27,149 nt of DNA from Proteiniphilum sp. UBA4977. GTDB lineage: Bacteria > Bacteroidota > Bacteroidia > Bacteroidales > Dysgonomonadaceae. The stretch is from contig DGZP01000113.1 of NCBI GenBank assembly GCA_002398565.1, forward strand, positions 1-27,149, read 5' to 3'. Below the pieces are notes generated by a model. That model did not search any database and was not told the DNA's origin. It saw nothing but the letters and a program-made list of their open reading frames with translations. Positions 7,507 to 15,287 of the stretch are shown piece by piece. How positions within the stretch are numbered: the first letter of the stretch is position 1; each line of letters opens with the position of its first letter. The position numbers were made by a program, and so were the translations under genes.

Positions 7507-7541
7507 TATGTTCTACATTACAAACTAAAAATAGTTATTCA

Positions 7542-9170
7542 ATGAAAAAGATAAACATCCTTTTTTTTCTGTTCTTTTTTTCTGTGATCCTCACGGCACA
7601 GGAAGTAAGGCCGGTAAAAAATATCATCGTCATGATCCCTGACGGCACCTCTGTGAGTGTTTATTCAGCTGCCCGTTGGTTTAAACAGTATAATAATCTA
7701 GGTATAGGATTACATATAGACCCTTACCTCACAGGTACCGTCACCACCTTCTCATCCAACGCTCCCATAGGAGACTCTGCCCCCACTGGCTCAGCCTATG
7801 CGACAGGTGTTCTGCAGCAAACAGGAAATGTGGCCATTCATCCCGAAGTATCGGAGAATGACCTTTTCCAGGTAGAGGAATCACGTACCTGGCAGCCTGC
7901 GGCAACCATTCTCGAAGCAATGAAGATAGAAAAACAAAAGGCAGTAGGACTGGTCGTCACCTGTGAATTTCCGCATGCCACACCTGCCGACTTCTCAGCC
8001 CACCATTATAAAAGGAGTAACTATGCCGCACTGGCCACTCAGATGGCCTACCAAAACCTGGACGTAATGTTCGGAGGTGGAAATGGCATCCTTACGGAGG
8101 ATATCCGTCAACATTTCAACAACAACGGCACCACACTCATCAGTGATGATCGGAATGCACTTCTCAATTACACAGGTAACGGAAAAGTATGGGCATTATT
8201 TGGTAAAAAAGCTTTGCCATACGATATCGACAGAAATCCGGATAAGGTGCCTTCAATTGCCGAAATGACAGAAAAGGCACTGGAGCTTCTATCTAAAAAA
8301 GAGAATGGTTTCTTTCTGATGGTTGAAGGCAGTCAGGTCGACTGGGCCGCTCATGCCAACGATGCAGCTTCCATCATTCACGAGTTTCTAGCCTTTGATG
8401 AGGCAGTGGGAAAAGTTATGGAATTTGCCAAAAATGATGGAAATACAGCGGTATTGATTCTTCCCGATCATGGCAACAGCGGCTTTTCAATTGGTACAAG
8501 CAACTGTCCTGGTTATGACAAACTCTCTTTGGAGCAATTATTTGGAGCAGTATCTAAAATTAAGTTAAGTGCCAACGGTATTGAATCGGTACTTGTGAAC
8601 ACAAAACCGGAGGAGATCAAGGCCGTGTTCAAAGAATATACAGGCATTGACATTACCGGGGAGGAGTTACAAACATTACTTTCTTCCAAAAATTACAAGG
8701 AAGGGGATTATACAAAAGTGGGTACCAGCAATAACCTCGCACACAACATAGTAAACATCCTCAACTCACGCAATTGCTTCGGCTTTACTACAGGAGGGCA
8801 TACCGGCGAAGAGGTGATCATGGCCTGTTATCACCCACAGGGTGATCTTCTTAAAGGCCATGTCATGAACAGGGATGTAAACAACTATATGCAGGAGGCA
8901 GCGGGTTTGGAAGTCTCACTTCAGGAACTTTCAGACAGGTTATTTGTAAAGCACGATCAGGTTTTCGCAGGCATGAATTTTACAATCGACAAAAAGAATC
9001 CCGATTTTCCCCTGCTCAGAGTAAAAAAAGGAAAAAACATTCTGGAGGTGAAAGCTTTTTCTTCTGTGGCTACGATGAACGGGAAACCCTTCGACATAGG
9101 TTCAGTGACTGTTTATATCGACAAAAACAATACCTTCTACTTACCTTCGGCTCTGGCAGAGAAACTATAA
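7542..9170 (+). CDS. Alkaline phosphatase, PhoA family (PF00245)
   Basis: Exported metal-dependent phosphomonoesterase that releases phosphate from organic esters, probably in the periplasm. Residues 1-19 are a signal peptide with a very Phe-rich core and Ala-Gln cleavage. Asp34 in MIPDGT is the first metal ligand. Ser79 in GDSAPTGSAYATG is the phosphorylated nucleophile (E. coli Ser102). The segment HATPADFSAHHYKR aligns without gaps to the E. coli Thr155-Arg166 stretch, so the phosphate-binding Arg is present. Zinc ligands appear in GSQVDWAAHAND, LPDHG and TTGGHTGEE. At 542 residues it is longer than E. coli PhoA (about 470), with an extra C-terminal part after residue 470. It has its own promoter and converges with a lipoprotein gene on a shared terminator. 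Confidence 0.93.
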   Translation: MKKINILFFLFFFSVILTAQEVRPVKNIIVMIPDGTSVSVYSAARWFKQYNNLGIGLHIDPYLTGTVTTFSSNAPIGDSAPTGSAYATGVLQQTGNVAIHPEVSENDLFQVEESRTWQPAATILEAMKIEKQKAVGLVVTCEFPHATPADFSAHHYKRSNYAALATQMAYQNLDVMFGGGNGILTEDIRQHFNNNGTTLISDDRNALLNYTGNGKVWALFGKKALPYDIDRNPDKVPSIAEMTEKALELLSKKENGFFLMVEGSQVDWAAHANDAASIIHEFLAFDEAVGKVMEFAKNDGNTAVLILPDHGNSGFSIGTSNCPGYDKLSLEQLFGAVSKIKLSANGIESVLVNTKPEEIKAVFKEYTGIDITGEELQTLLSSKNYKEGDYTKVGTSNNLAHNIVNILNSRNCFGFTTGGHTGEEVIMACYHPQGDLLKGHVMNRDVNNYMQEAAGLEVSLQELSDRLFVKHDQVFAGMNFTIDKKNPDFPLLRVKKGKNILEVKAFSSVATMNGKPFDIGSVTVYIDKNNTFYLPSALAEKL

Positions 9171-9172
9171 TA

Positions 9173-9201
9173 AAAAAATCCACTGTTATGGTGGATTTTT
9201 T
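9173..9201. terminator. Bidirectional terminator, alkaline phosphatase / DUF4251 gene
   Basis: A perfect 11-bp stem AAAAAATCCAC/GTGGATTTTTT with a 7-base loop. Each strand ends in a T run, so it serves both converging genes. It starts 2 bases after one stop codon and runs to within 2 bases of the other. Confidence 0.88.
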
Positions 9202-9202
9202 A

Positions 9203-9706
9203 TTACTCCTCTCCTTTGGTTTCAATGGTTCCCTGAAAGCTGATAGTCTGCCGGTTCATGTCGTTCACATCGAGGCGGGCGGTTCCGTTTTCCCATAGAT
9301 CGAAACGGAAAGTCACAGGCCGATTCAGATCGAAGAAGGTCACCTCCATGATCCAATTATCCTTACGGTTTCCGGGAAATGGCACTATCTTGAAATTGGT
9401 GCTGGTAAAATTAAAACCGCCTTCCCGTGGATCCATCGGAGCACGATAAGCCCGGCCATAATAAGGAAGATAAGCTTTCACCGTATCGGGAGATACCTTC
9501 ACACTGTAATGAGGCGAAAGATAAACCGATCTGAATCCGGTAGGGTAGGCATAGGTAGCTTCAAAAATAAATTCCGACATCTCTACCGCCTGACGTATTT
9601 CAGCTGCCAGTTGTTCTTTTTCCGCCGCTGTCCGGGTACTGCCACAAGCTCCGAAAACAAGAACCATAAAGGACAACACAATTCCGTAAAATGCAAATTT
9701 CTTCAT
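9203..9706 (-). CDS. DUF4251 family lipoprotein
   Basis: A 167-residue predicted lipoprotein of unknown function. The N-terminus has a charged start, a hydrophobic stretch and a lipobox VFGAC with Cys21 as the lipidation site; no charged sorting signal directly follows (GSTRT). The body matches the Bacteroidetes DUF4251 pattern as I recall it: a helix rich in Glu/Ala, then beta-rich sequence with SPHYSVKVSPDTVKAYLPYYGRAY at about residues 64-87 and a conserved C-terminal strand set. An unusually strong Shine-Dalgarno site (AAGGAGG) lies about 6 bases before the ATG, notable where most neighbours have none, and fixes the start at 9706. It converges with the alkaline phosphatase. A periplasmic or outer-membrane location is inferred from the lipobox. 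Confidence 0.8.
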   Translation of the reverse strand: MKKFAFYGIVLSFMVLVFGACGSTRTAAEKEQLAAEIRQAVEMSEFIFEATYAYPTGFRSVYLSPHYSVKVSPDTVKAYLPYYGRAYRAPMDPREGGFNFTSTNFKIVPFPGNRKDNWIMEVTFFDLNRPVTFRFDLWENGTARLDVNDMNRQTISFQGTIETKGEE

Positions 9707-9710
9707 ATTT

Positions 9711-9717
9711 TTCCTCC
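9711..9717 (-). promoter_or_regulatory. Strong Shine-Dalgarno site of the DUF4251 gene
   Basis: The minus strand reads AAGGAGG then AAAAAT before the ATG at 9706. Bacteroidetes genes seldom use strong Shine-Dalgarno pairing, and most other genes in this window lack it, so this site stands out and decides the start codon. Confidence 0.7.
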
Positions 9718-9828
9718 TTGTCTCATCTTACTCTCATTTGCACATATCCAGGTATCAAACTGATAATCAAAGGGAGTTACTAAATAAACAAACATTGTGA
9801 AGAGATTGTTTAGTCAATAAAACGCTAT

Positions 9829-10827
9829 TTAAAGAAAATGTGACAAATAGAAGAGCAGCCCTGTTATCACGATCAGCAAAGCCAGATATATATAAGCTGG
9901 CGATTGGGTTCTCGTGTAAAAATAGGCATTCAGGTAGGATATGAGTGCAATACTGAGTGAAAGAAAAAAAAGTGTCTCCTGCCAATAAAGTATCTGGAGT
10001 AGTAACTGGAAAATAATCAGAAAGACTAAGAACTGCATGAAACTCATTGTTAACACTTTATCACGTGAGTAAATATTGATGCTGAGTACCATGTTGGAAA
10101 TAAAAAAAAGGCCGGACAATACCACCACACCCCACTCCATTAGGGAGAAAGCAGGAAGTTGCGGTAATGAAAATGAAGCAAAGGATAGAAAAGGCCTCGC
10201 AAAGCCTGCCACATCATCTAACAGAAAATATAGAGAAAAGAGGGAAACATACACAAGAGACAGGCCGAATAAAGAAGATAAAAATGAACGAAACTGCGGT
10301 CCGCGCATCGATCGTTCTCCACGCCACCATAAAGGGAGCAGCACAAGTGCATAAATCTGAAACAGGGAAGCAATGCCAATCAGAATGGCCGAACGAAAGG
10401 AGTAGAGTGTGGCATTGGATATCTGATAAGATCTCAATAAGGGGAAAAAAGCAATCAATACAAAAATAAGTGCAATATAATCGGCCCTCATCACCATAAA
10501 CCAGGGATGGAGGCTCAGCAGAAAGAGAGGAGCAATAAAAGGAAGACTGGAACGTGCGCGGATTAATGTAAACCTGTTATTTATCGCTGAGATCAGCGCT
10601 GCAATCAAAAAAACCGAAAGCGTGGAGGAAGCCAGGGAGGCCACCGGGGTGGCAAACCAATGAGCAACATACTGCCATAAATACCCGGTATCGGGGTACG
10701 CAACCGGTAAGCCATCGTCCCTGAAAAATAAAGCTGCACGCATGACTACGATAACCAAAGAGGCAAATGGCGTGACAAAACGTCCCTCAATTATGTATGT
10801 TCTAAAAGATTTGACAATAGCCTGCAT
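9829..10827 (-). CDS. Polytopic membrane protein of unknown function, paired with purD
   Basis: A 332-residue integral inner-membrane protein with about ten hydrophobic segments (roughly residues 18-35, 65-83, 94-108, 115-131, 142-165, 183-203, 225-250, 258-280, 282-300 and 310-331). Short loops are rich in Arg, and there is no signal peptide. I do not recognise catalytic motifs. It might be related to the DUF6427-type membrane proteins that neighbour purD in some Flavobacteria, but this rests on recalled context, not on an alignment. It begins 15 bases after the purD stop on the same strand, so the two are almost certainly co-transcribed. The hydrophobic profile, with few charged residues inside helices, does not point to a known transporter family. 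Confidence 0.75.
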   Translation of the reverse strand: MQAIVKSFRTYIIEGRFVTPFASLVIVVMRAALFFRDDGLPVAYPDTGYLWQYVAHWFATPVASLASSTLSVFLIAALISAINNRFTLIRARSSLPFIAPLFLLSLHPWFMVMRADYIALIFVLIAFFPLLRSYQISNATLYSFRSAILIGIASLFQIYALVLLPLWWRGERSMRGPQFRSFLSSLFGLSLVYVSLFSLYFLLDDVAGFARPFLSFASFSLPQLPAFSLMEWGVVVLSGLFFISNMVLSINIYSRDKVLTMSFMQFLVFLIIFQLLLQILYWQETLFFLSLSIALISYLNAYFYTRTQSPAYIYLALLIVITGLLFYLSHFL

Positions 10828-10842
10828 GACTTGACCGCTTTT

Positions 10843-12120
10843 TTACTTGTTGCGGAGGTCAAACCCGATATCTTTCCGGAAATAGGCCTTATCGAACCTT
10901 ATTTTGCCAATATTGCGGTACGATGTAGAAAGTGCTTCTTCCATGGTATTGCCGTAAGATGTGACAGCAAGCACGCGCCCCCCGGAAGTAAGTACGTCCC
11001 CATTCCGGCTGTTGGTCCCTGCATGAAAGACAACACTGTCTACCACACTGTCCAGCCCTTCAATCCGTTTCCCCTTTTCGTATGCTTCGGGGTAACCTCC
11101 CGAAACCATCACTACCGTTGTGGCATACCGCTCATCTATTTCCAGCACACGCTTTTCAAGTGTTTCTGTGGCTACGCCTATAAACAACTCCAGCAGATCA
11201 GACTTTATTCTTGGCAGTACTACTTCCGTTTCGGGATCTCCCATTCGCACATTGTATTCAATGACCTTCGGACTGCCTTCCACATTGATCAGCCCCAGGA
11301 AAATGAATCCCTTATAATCGATTTCCTCTTTTAGTAACCCCTTCACAGTGGGTTCCACTATCTGGGTACGTACCTTTTCCATGAAAATGTCATTGGCAAA
11401 TGGAACAGGCGAGACAGCTCCCATACCGCCAGTATTCAATCCGGTATCCTTCTCACCAACCCGTTTATAGTCTTTTGCCACAGGTAATATCTTATAAGAC
11501 TGTCCATCTGTCAGCACAAAAACAGAACACTCAATACCCGATAAAAACTCCTCAATCACTACTTTGTTGCTCGCCTCACCAAACTTTCCGTTAAGCATTT
11601 CCCAAAGCATTCGTCGTGCTTCATTCAGATCGTCGAGAATAAGTACACCTTTTCCAGCAGCCAGGCCATCGGCTTTCAATACATAGGGCGAAGAGAGTGA
11701 ATCAAGAAATTCATTTCCTTCCTGAATATTTTCCAGCGTTACGCTCTTATAACGGGCTGTCGGAATAGCATGACGCATCATGAAATGTTTGGCAAAGTCC
11801 TTGCTTCCCTCCAGTTGAGCACCTTTTTGAGAGGGGCCGATTACGGCAATGTGACAAATGTCCTCATCGTTATGAAAAAAATCATACACACCATTCACTA
11901 GCGGATCCTCGGGACCTACGACAATCATGTCGATATCGTGGCTGAGTGAAAACTGTTTCATCGCTTCAAAATCGGTTACTCCGATGGGAATGTTGGTGCC
12001 CACCAAAGCAGTGCCGGCATTACCGGGAGCAATGTACAAATTATTGAGATAACTGCTCTTGCGTATCTTCCACGCCATAGCGTGTTCGCGGCCTCCGGAG
12101 CCAAGTAGAAGGACATTCAT
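10843..12120 (-). CDS. purD: Phosphoribosylamine--glycine ligase (GAR synthetase)
   Basis: Second enzyme of de novo purine synthesis: ATP-dependent joining of phosphoribosylamine and glycine. It is an ATP-grasp protein of 425 residues, the usual PurD size. The N-terminal domain begins MNVLLLGSGGREHAMAWKI. The ATP-grasp core shows KADGLAAGKGV and IEEFLSGIECSV, then DTGLNTGGMGAVSP and EYNVRMGDPETE, which carry the metal and phosphate ligands. A TTG six codons upstream (12138) would extend the frame, but the ATG at 12120 gives the family N-terminus. A TAGCTTTG promoter box lies at 12188-12195. It is co-transcribed with the membrane protein that follows. Confidence 0.97.
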   Translation of the reverse strand: MNVLLLGSGGREHAMAWKIRKSSYLNNLYIAPGNAGTALVGTNIPIGVTDFEAMKQFSLSHDIDMIVVGPEDPLVNGVYDFFHNDEDICHIAVIGPSQKGAQLEGSKDFAKHFMMRHAIPTARYKSVTLENIQEGNEFLDSLSSPYVLKADGLAAGKGVLILDDLNEARRMLWEMLNGKFGEASNKVVIEEFLSGIECSVFVLTDGQSYKILPVAKDYKRVGEKDTGLNTGGMGAVSPVPFANDIFMEKVRTQIVEPTVKGLLKEEIDYKGFIFLGLINVEGSPKVIEYNVRMGDPETEVVLPRIKSDLLELFIGVATETLEKRVLEIDERYATTVVMVSGGYPEAYEKGKRIEGLDSVVDSVVFHAGTNSRNGDVLTSGGRVLAVTSYGNTMEEALSTSYRNIGKIRFDKAYFRKDIGFDLRNK

Positions 12121-12187
12121 AATGTCAGGAATAATCAATTTTGAAATTACAGTTCAAGCCAATGCAGACACAATGGGCAACGGTGTG

Positions 12188-12195
12188 CAAAGCTA
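12188..12195 (-). promoter_or_regulatory. Promoter -7 box of purD (TAGCTTTG)
   Basis: An exact TAnnTTTG match on the minus strand, 67 bases before the purD ATG, predicting a leader of about 60 nt. It is back-to-back with the promoter of the FabK-like gene. Confidence 0.55.
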
Positions 12196-12245
12196 CTAAA
12201 AAAAATCTAAACCAGAGATTAGATGGAGAAAAATGGAGATAATGT

Positions 12246-12253
12246 TATCTTTG
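12246..12253 (+). promoter_or_regulatory. Promoter -7 box of the FabK-like gene (TATCTTTG)
   Basis: An exact TAnnTTTG match only 14 bases before the ATG at 12268. With the usual spacing from box to start of transcription, the leader would be about 8-10 nt. The -33 region shows no TTTG. Confidence 0.6.
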
Positions 12254-12267
12254 CATAAATTTGGAAA

Positions 12268-13218
12268 ATGAACAACAACAGAATTAATTCACTTTTCGGT
12301 ATCCGATATCCGATTATACAGGCGGGAATGGTATGGTGCAGCGGCTGGCGGCTGGCATCGGCAGTAAGCAATGCCGGCGGGCTGGGACTTATAGGAGCCG
12401 GATCGATGCATCCCGACACATTGCGGGAACATATAAATAAATGCAAGGACGCGACCGACAAGCCGTTTGGTGTAAATATACCCCTCATGTATCCACAAAT
12501 TGAGGAAATCATGCATATTGTGATGGAGGAAAAAGTACCCATTGTCTTCACCTCGGCGGGTAATCCCAAAACATGGACTGCCAGGTTAAAAGAGAAAGGA
12601 AGTATTGTCGCCCATGTAGTATCCAGTTCAAAATTTGCCCTAAAGGCTGAAGAAGCCGGCGTAGATGCAATTGTAGCAGAAGGGTTTGAAGCGGGTGGCC
12701 ACAATGGGCGGGAAGAAACAACCACTCTCACGCTCATTCCCCAGGTAAGGCAGGCGGTGACACTGCCACTCATTGCAGCGGGCGGTATTGCGACCGGCGG
12801 GGCAATGGCCGCCATGTTGGCACTGGGCGCCGAAGGAGTACAGGTTGGCACCCGTTTTGCGCTGACGGAAGAAAGCTCGGCCAGTGAAACTTTCAAACAA
12901 AAGTGTCTTTCACTGAACGAGGGAGATACGCTTCTTTCACTAAAAAAAATAAGTCCCACGCGGATGATCAAGAACGAGTTCTACCAACAGGTACAGGAGC
13001 TGGAAGACCGGGGAGCCACACCCGATGAGCTACGTGCATTGCTGGGAAGAGGACGCTCAAAGAAAGGAATCTTTGAGGGTGACCTCACGGAGGGTGAGCT
13101 GGAGATCGGACAGATCGCATCACACATCAGACAGGTGCTTCCCGCCGCACAGGTAGTAAAAGAGATGATTGAGGACTATAACAGGACCGTGGTAGGCTTG
13201 TCCGTAAAAACGTTTTAA
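12268..13218 (+). CDS. FMN-dependent enoyl-ACP reductase (FabK-like) / nitronate monooxygenase family protein
   Basis: A 316-residue TIM-barrel flavoprotein. The N-terminal YPIIQAGMVW, the early SNAGGLGLIGAG loop (residues 34-45), AEGFEAGGHNG with His145 (the position of the FabK/nitronate monooxygenase catalytic or flavin-contacting His), the phosphate loop AAGGIATGGAM, and GAEGVQVGTRF are all family signatures. These motifs do not separate FabK (NAD(P)H-dependent last step of fatty acid elongation) from nitronate monooxygenase. The FabK-like overall layout and length favour an acyl-ACP role, but GGHNG instead of GGHIG keeps the call open. It stands alone with its own promoter, diverges from purD, and is 38 bases upstream of the next operon, which has its own promoter. 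Confidence 0.85.
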   Translation: MNNNRINSLFGIRYPIIQAGMVWCSGWRLASAVSNAGGLGLIGAGSMHPDTLREHINKCKDATDKPFGVNIPLMYPQIEEIMHIVMEEKVPIVFTSAGNPKTWTARLKEKGSIVAHVVSSSKFALKAEEAGVDAIVAEGFEAGGHNGREETTTLTLIPQVRQAVTLPLIAAGGIATGGAMAAMLALGAEGVQVGTRFALTEESSASETFKQKCLSLNEGDTLLSLKKISPTRMIKNEFYQQVQELEDRGATPDELRALLGRGRSKKGIFEGDLTEGELEIGQIASHIRQVLPAAQVVKEMIEDYNRTVVGLSVKTF

Positions 13219-13240
13219 AAGATAGTTTTCAAAAACTTAT

Positions 13241-13248
13241 TATCTTTG
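13241..13248 (+). promoter_or_regulatory. Promoter -7 box of the MBL-glycosyltransferase operon (TATCTTTG)
   Basis: An exact TAnnTTTG match that ends only 8 bases before the ATG at 13257. Transcription would begin at or within a few bases of the start codon, so the first mRNA may be leaderless. No in-frame ATG, GTG or TTG lies close downstream and before the conserved N-terminal motif. Confidence 0.6.
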
Positions 13249-13256
13249 CATCCACT

Positions 13257-14081
13257 ATGCAGTATAAACTATTCCAGGCAGACCGGATCTCCTTTTTCAG
13301 CCTAAGCAGCGGCAGTTGCGGCAACTGTTATTACCTGGGCAACGCACACTATGGCATCCTTATCGATGCCGGTCTTGGCCCGCGCGTAATCAGAAAACGA
13401 CTTGCCGAACATGGTATAGAACTATCCTCTATCATGGCCATCCTGATCACGCACGATCATTACGACCACATTAAATCGGCCGGTTATCTGGGAGAGAAAA
13501 TGCATATACCCGTCTATGCCACACGCGAGGTGCATCGTGGTATTTCCAACTGCCCCATGATACACAATAATCTCAACGGCTCCACCAAATATATTGAGAA
13601 AGGAGTTCCCTTTCAGATTGAGGATTTTCGTATTACGGCATTCGACGTACCGCACGACAGCAACGACAATGCAGGCTATTTCTTCGAGTTCGACGGACAG
13701 AGAATGACGCTGGCAACTGACGTGGGCTCCATCACCGATGAGGTGGCCTATTACATCGGCAAGGCGAACCACCTGGTTATAGAGAGCAATTACGACGAGG
13801 AGATGTTATTAAACGGACGTTACCCCTACTACCTCAAGCGCAGGATTACCTCCGGTACCGGACACCTGAGTAACCGGCAGACGGCCGAGTTCCTGGCAAA
13901 CAACTTCACCTCCGATCTACGTAATATCTGGCTCTGTCATCTGAGTGGGGACAATAACAACCCCGAGCTGGCCTATAACACAACAAAAGATCATCTGTCA
14001 CGAAAAGGTATCGAGGTGGGTCATCATGTGGCATTGCACGTACTGCAGAGAAATATCCTATCGAAAAAAACAGAGTTTTGA
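13257..14081 (+). CDS. MBL-fold metallo-hydrolase (YycJ/WalJ-like)
   Basis: A 274-residue cytoplasmic metallo-beta-lactamase-fold protein. The N-terminal strand SFFSLSSGSCGNCYYLG (residues 12-28) is typical of the YycJ/WalJ group. The dinuclear metal motif HDHYDH is at 66-71; further ligands are likely His in DVPHDS and Asp in ATDVGS, and the C-terminal LCHLSGDNN supplies the last His. The fold acts on nucleic acids in several relatives (WalJ is linked to 5'-3' exonuclease activity in Firmicutes), but the substrate here is not shown by the sequence. It opens a five-gene plus-strand operon: its TGA is directly followed by the ATG of a glycosyltransferase with no gap. The promoter is so close that the mRNA may lack a leader. 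Confidence 0.88.
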   Translation: MQYKLFQADRISFFSLSSGSCGNCYYLGNAHYGILIDAGLGPRVIRKRLAEHGIELSSIMAILITHDHYDHIKSAGYLGEKMHIPVYATREVHRGISNCPMIHNNLNGSTKYIEKGVPFQIEDFRITAFDVPHDSNDNAGYFFEFDGQRMTLATDVGSITDEVAYYIGKANHLVIESNYDEEMLLNGRYPYYLKRRITSGTGHLSNRQTAEFLANNFTSDLRNIWLCHLSGDNNNPELAYNTTKDHLSRKGIEVGHHVALHVLQRNILSKKTEF

Positions 14082-15287
14082 ATGAAAATACTCTATGTCT
14101 TTGGCGGTATCCCACCCTATGCAAATGCGATGCTCAACAGGCTGGTTGAAAAGAATACCAAGGTCGTCGCTGTAATCCCTGCGCGCAGGAGTAAGGTGCT
14201 GGGCAAAGGCGTGAAAGTAATCGATGAAAAGCAGGCAGCATACAGGATCATTGACAGCAGAGAGCAAAAAACGGTTTTCGGTAAAAATTATTTCCCCGAT
14301 TTACCGGATATTATTGAAAGAGAACAGCCTGACATACTTGTCACCGGCTGGCCCTACTTTCTGCAGTTCTTCAAATATGGCAGGCTCAGGAAGGTACTCC
14401 GTAAAAACGGAGTTCGTTTTGTGATTCGCGAGATTCCTTTCCAGGTGCCCCCGTATGGAAAAATACGTGCCTACTTCAAGGAACACCCTATGTACAACGA
14501 AGATATGAAACTGTTAAGCTGGGGACTGCCCTTCTACTTCAGACAGTGGGTCACCATGCTGATAAGAAAATATTGCTACCGCAGGGCCGATGGCGCTTTA
14601 GCCTATTCATCGCTGGGAAAAACCCTCATGCCCACCTACGGTATCCGTGAAGAACGTGTTTTCGTTACTTACAATACCGGCGACAGTGAAGCTCTGCTGC
14701 GCGAAAAGGAACTACTCCTGCAGAAGCCTCCCATCCTCCCTGAAAACAGTCACCGAATTATTCACATAGGGCGGCTCGTCAAGTGGAAAAAGGTTGATTT
14801 ACTGATGGATGCTTTTGCAAAAGTATTAAAAGAGTTTCCTGATGCAGAGCTCGTAGTAGTGGGTGACGGACCAGAAAGAGGGTCCCTTGAAAGAAAGGCC
14901 AAAGCACTGGGTATAAAGGAAAGGGTTCTTTTTACCGGCGGGGTGTACGATCCGAGAACAATCGGCGCCTACATGAGCGCTTCTTCCATCTACGTGCTTG
15001 CAGGAATGGGCGGGTTATCCATCAATGACGCGATGGCTTACGGCCTGCCGGTGATCTGCTCGGTATGCGACGGTACTGAACGTGATCTGGTTACCCACCA
15101 TGACAACGGGTTCTTCTTCCGCGAAAACAATGCGGACGATCTGTTTGAAAAAATATCCCTCTTACTCAGGGACACTACCCTGAGAAAACGGATGGGCGAA
15201 GCCTCTCTTCGCGTGATCGAAGAGAAGATAAACCTGGAGAGCGTGAGCAACCGCTATCTGGATGCCTTTAGAAAAATAGTCACATGA
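14082..15287 (+). CDS. Glycosyltransferase family 4 protein with degenerate EX7E motif
   Basis: A 401-residue GT-B glycosyltransferase, probably at the inner face of the cytoplasmic membrane, adding a sugar to a cell-surface glycan. The C-terminal domain shows the GT4 hallmarks: IIHIGRLVKWKKVDLL (residues 226-241, donor-binding strand and loop), AELVVVGDGPERGSLE (255-270), ERVLFTGGV and AMAYGLPVI. The usual EX7E pair is not present: the positions expected for the two Glu carry Gly308 and Asp316 (GMGGLSINDAMAYG). Glu333 in CDGTERD keeps the donor-loop Glu. The N-terminal acceptor domain starts MKILYVFGGIPPYANA and is divergent. The ATG abuts the preceding stop codon; the end overlaps the next gene by 4 bases (ATGA). 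Acceptor and donor unknown. Confidence 0.87.
   Translation: MKILYVFGGIPPYANAMLNRLVEKNTKVVAVIPARRSKVLGKGVKVIDEKQAAYRIIDSREQKTVFGKNYFPDLPDIIEREQPDILVTGWPYFLQFFKYGRLRKVLRKNGVRFVIREIPFQVPPYGKIRAYFKEHPMYNEDMKLLSWGLPFYFRQWVTMLIRKYCYRRADGALAYSSLGKTLMPTYGIREERVFVTYNTGDSEALLREKELLLQKPPILPENSHRIIHIGRLVKWKKVDLLMDAFAKVLKEFPDAELVVVGDGPERGSLERKAKALGIKERVLFTGGVYDPRTIGAYMSASSIYVLAGMGGLSINDAMAYGLPVICSVCDGTERDLVTHHDNGFFFRENNADDLFEKISLLLRDTTLRKRMGEASLRVIEEKINLESVSNRYLDAFRKIVT

Noticed and set aside
9770..9828. Weak hairpin (ACTAAA...TTTAGT) after the membrane protein gene
   Set aside because: Arms are short, the loop is long and there is no clean T run, so it is not a convincing terminator.
10076..10469. Lys/Arg-rich plus-strand frames opposite the membrane protein gene
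   Set aside because: They are antisense images of hydrophobic minus-strand codons, have no promoter or ribosome site, and match no family.
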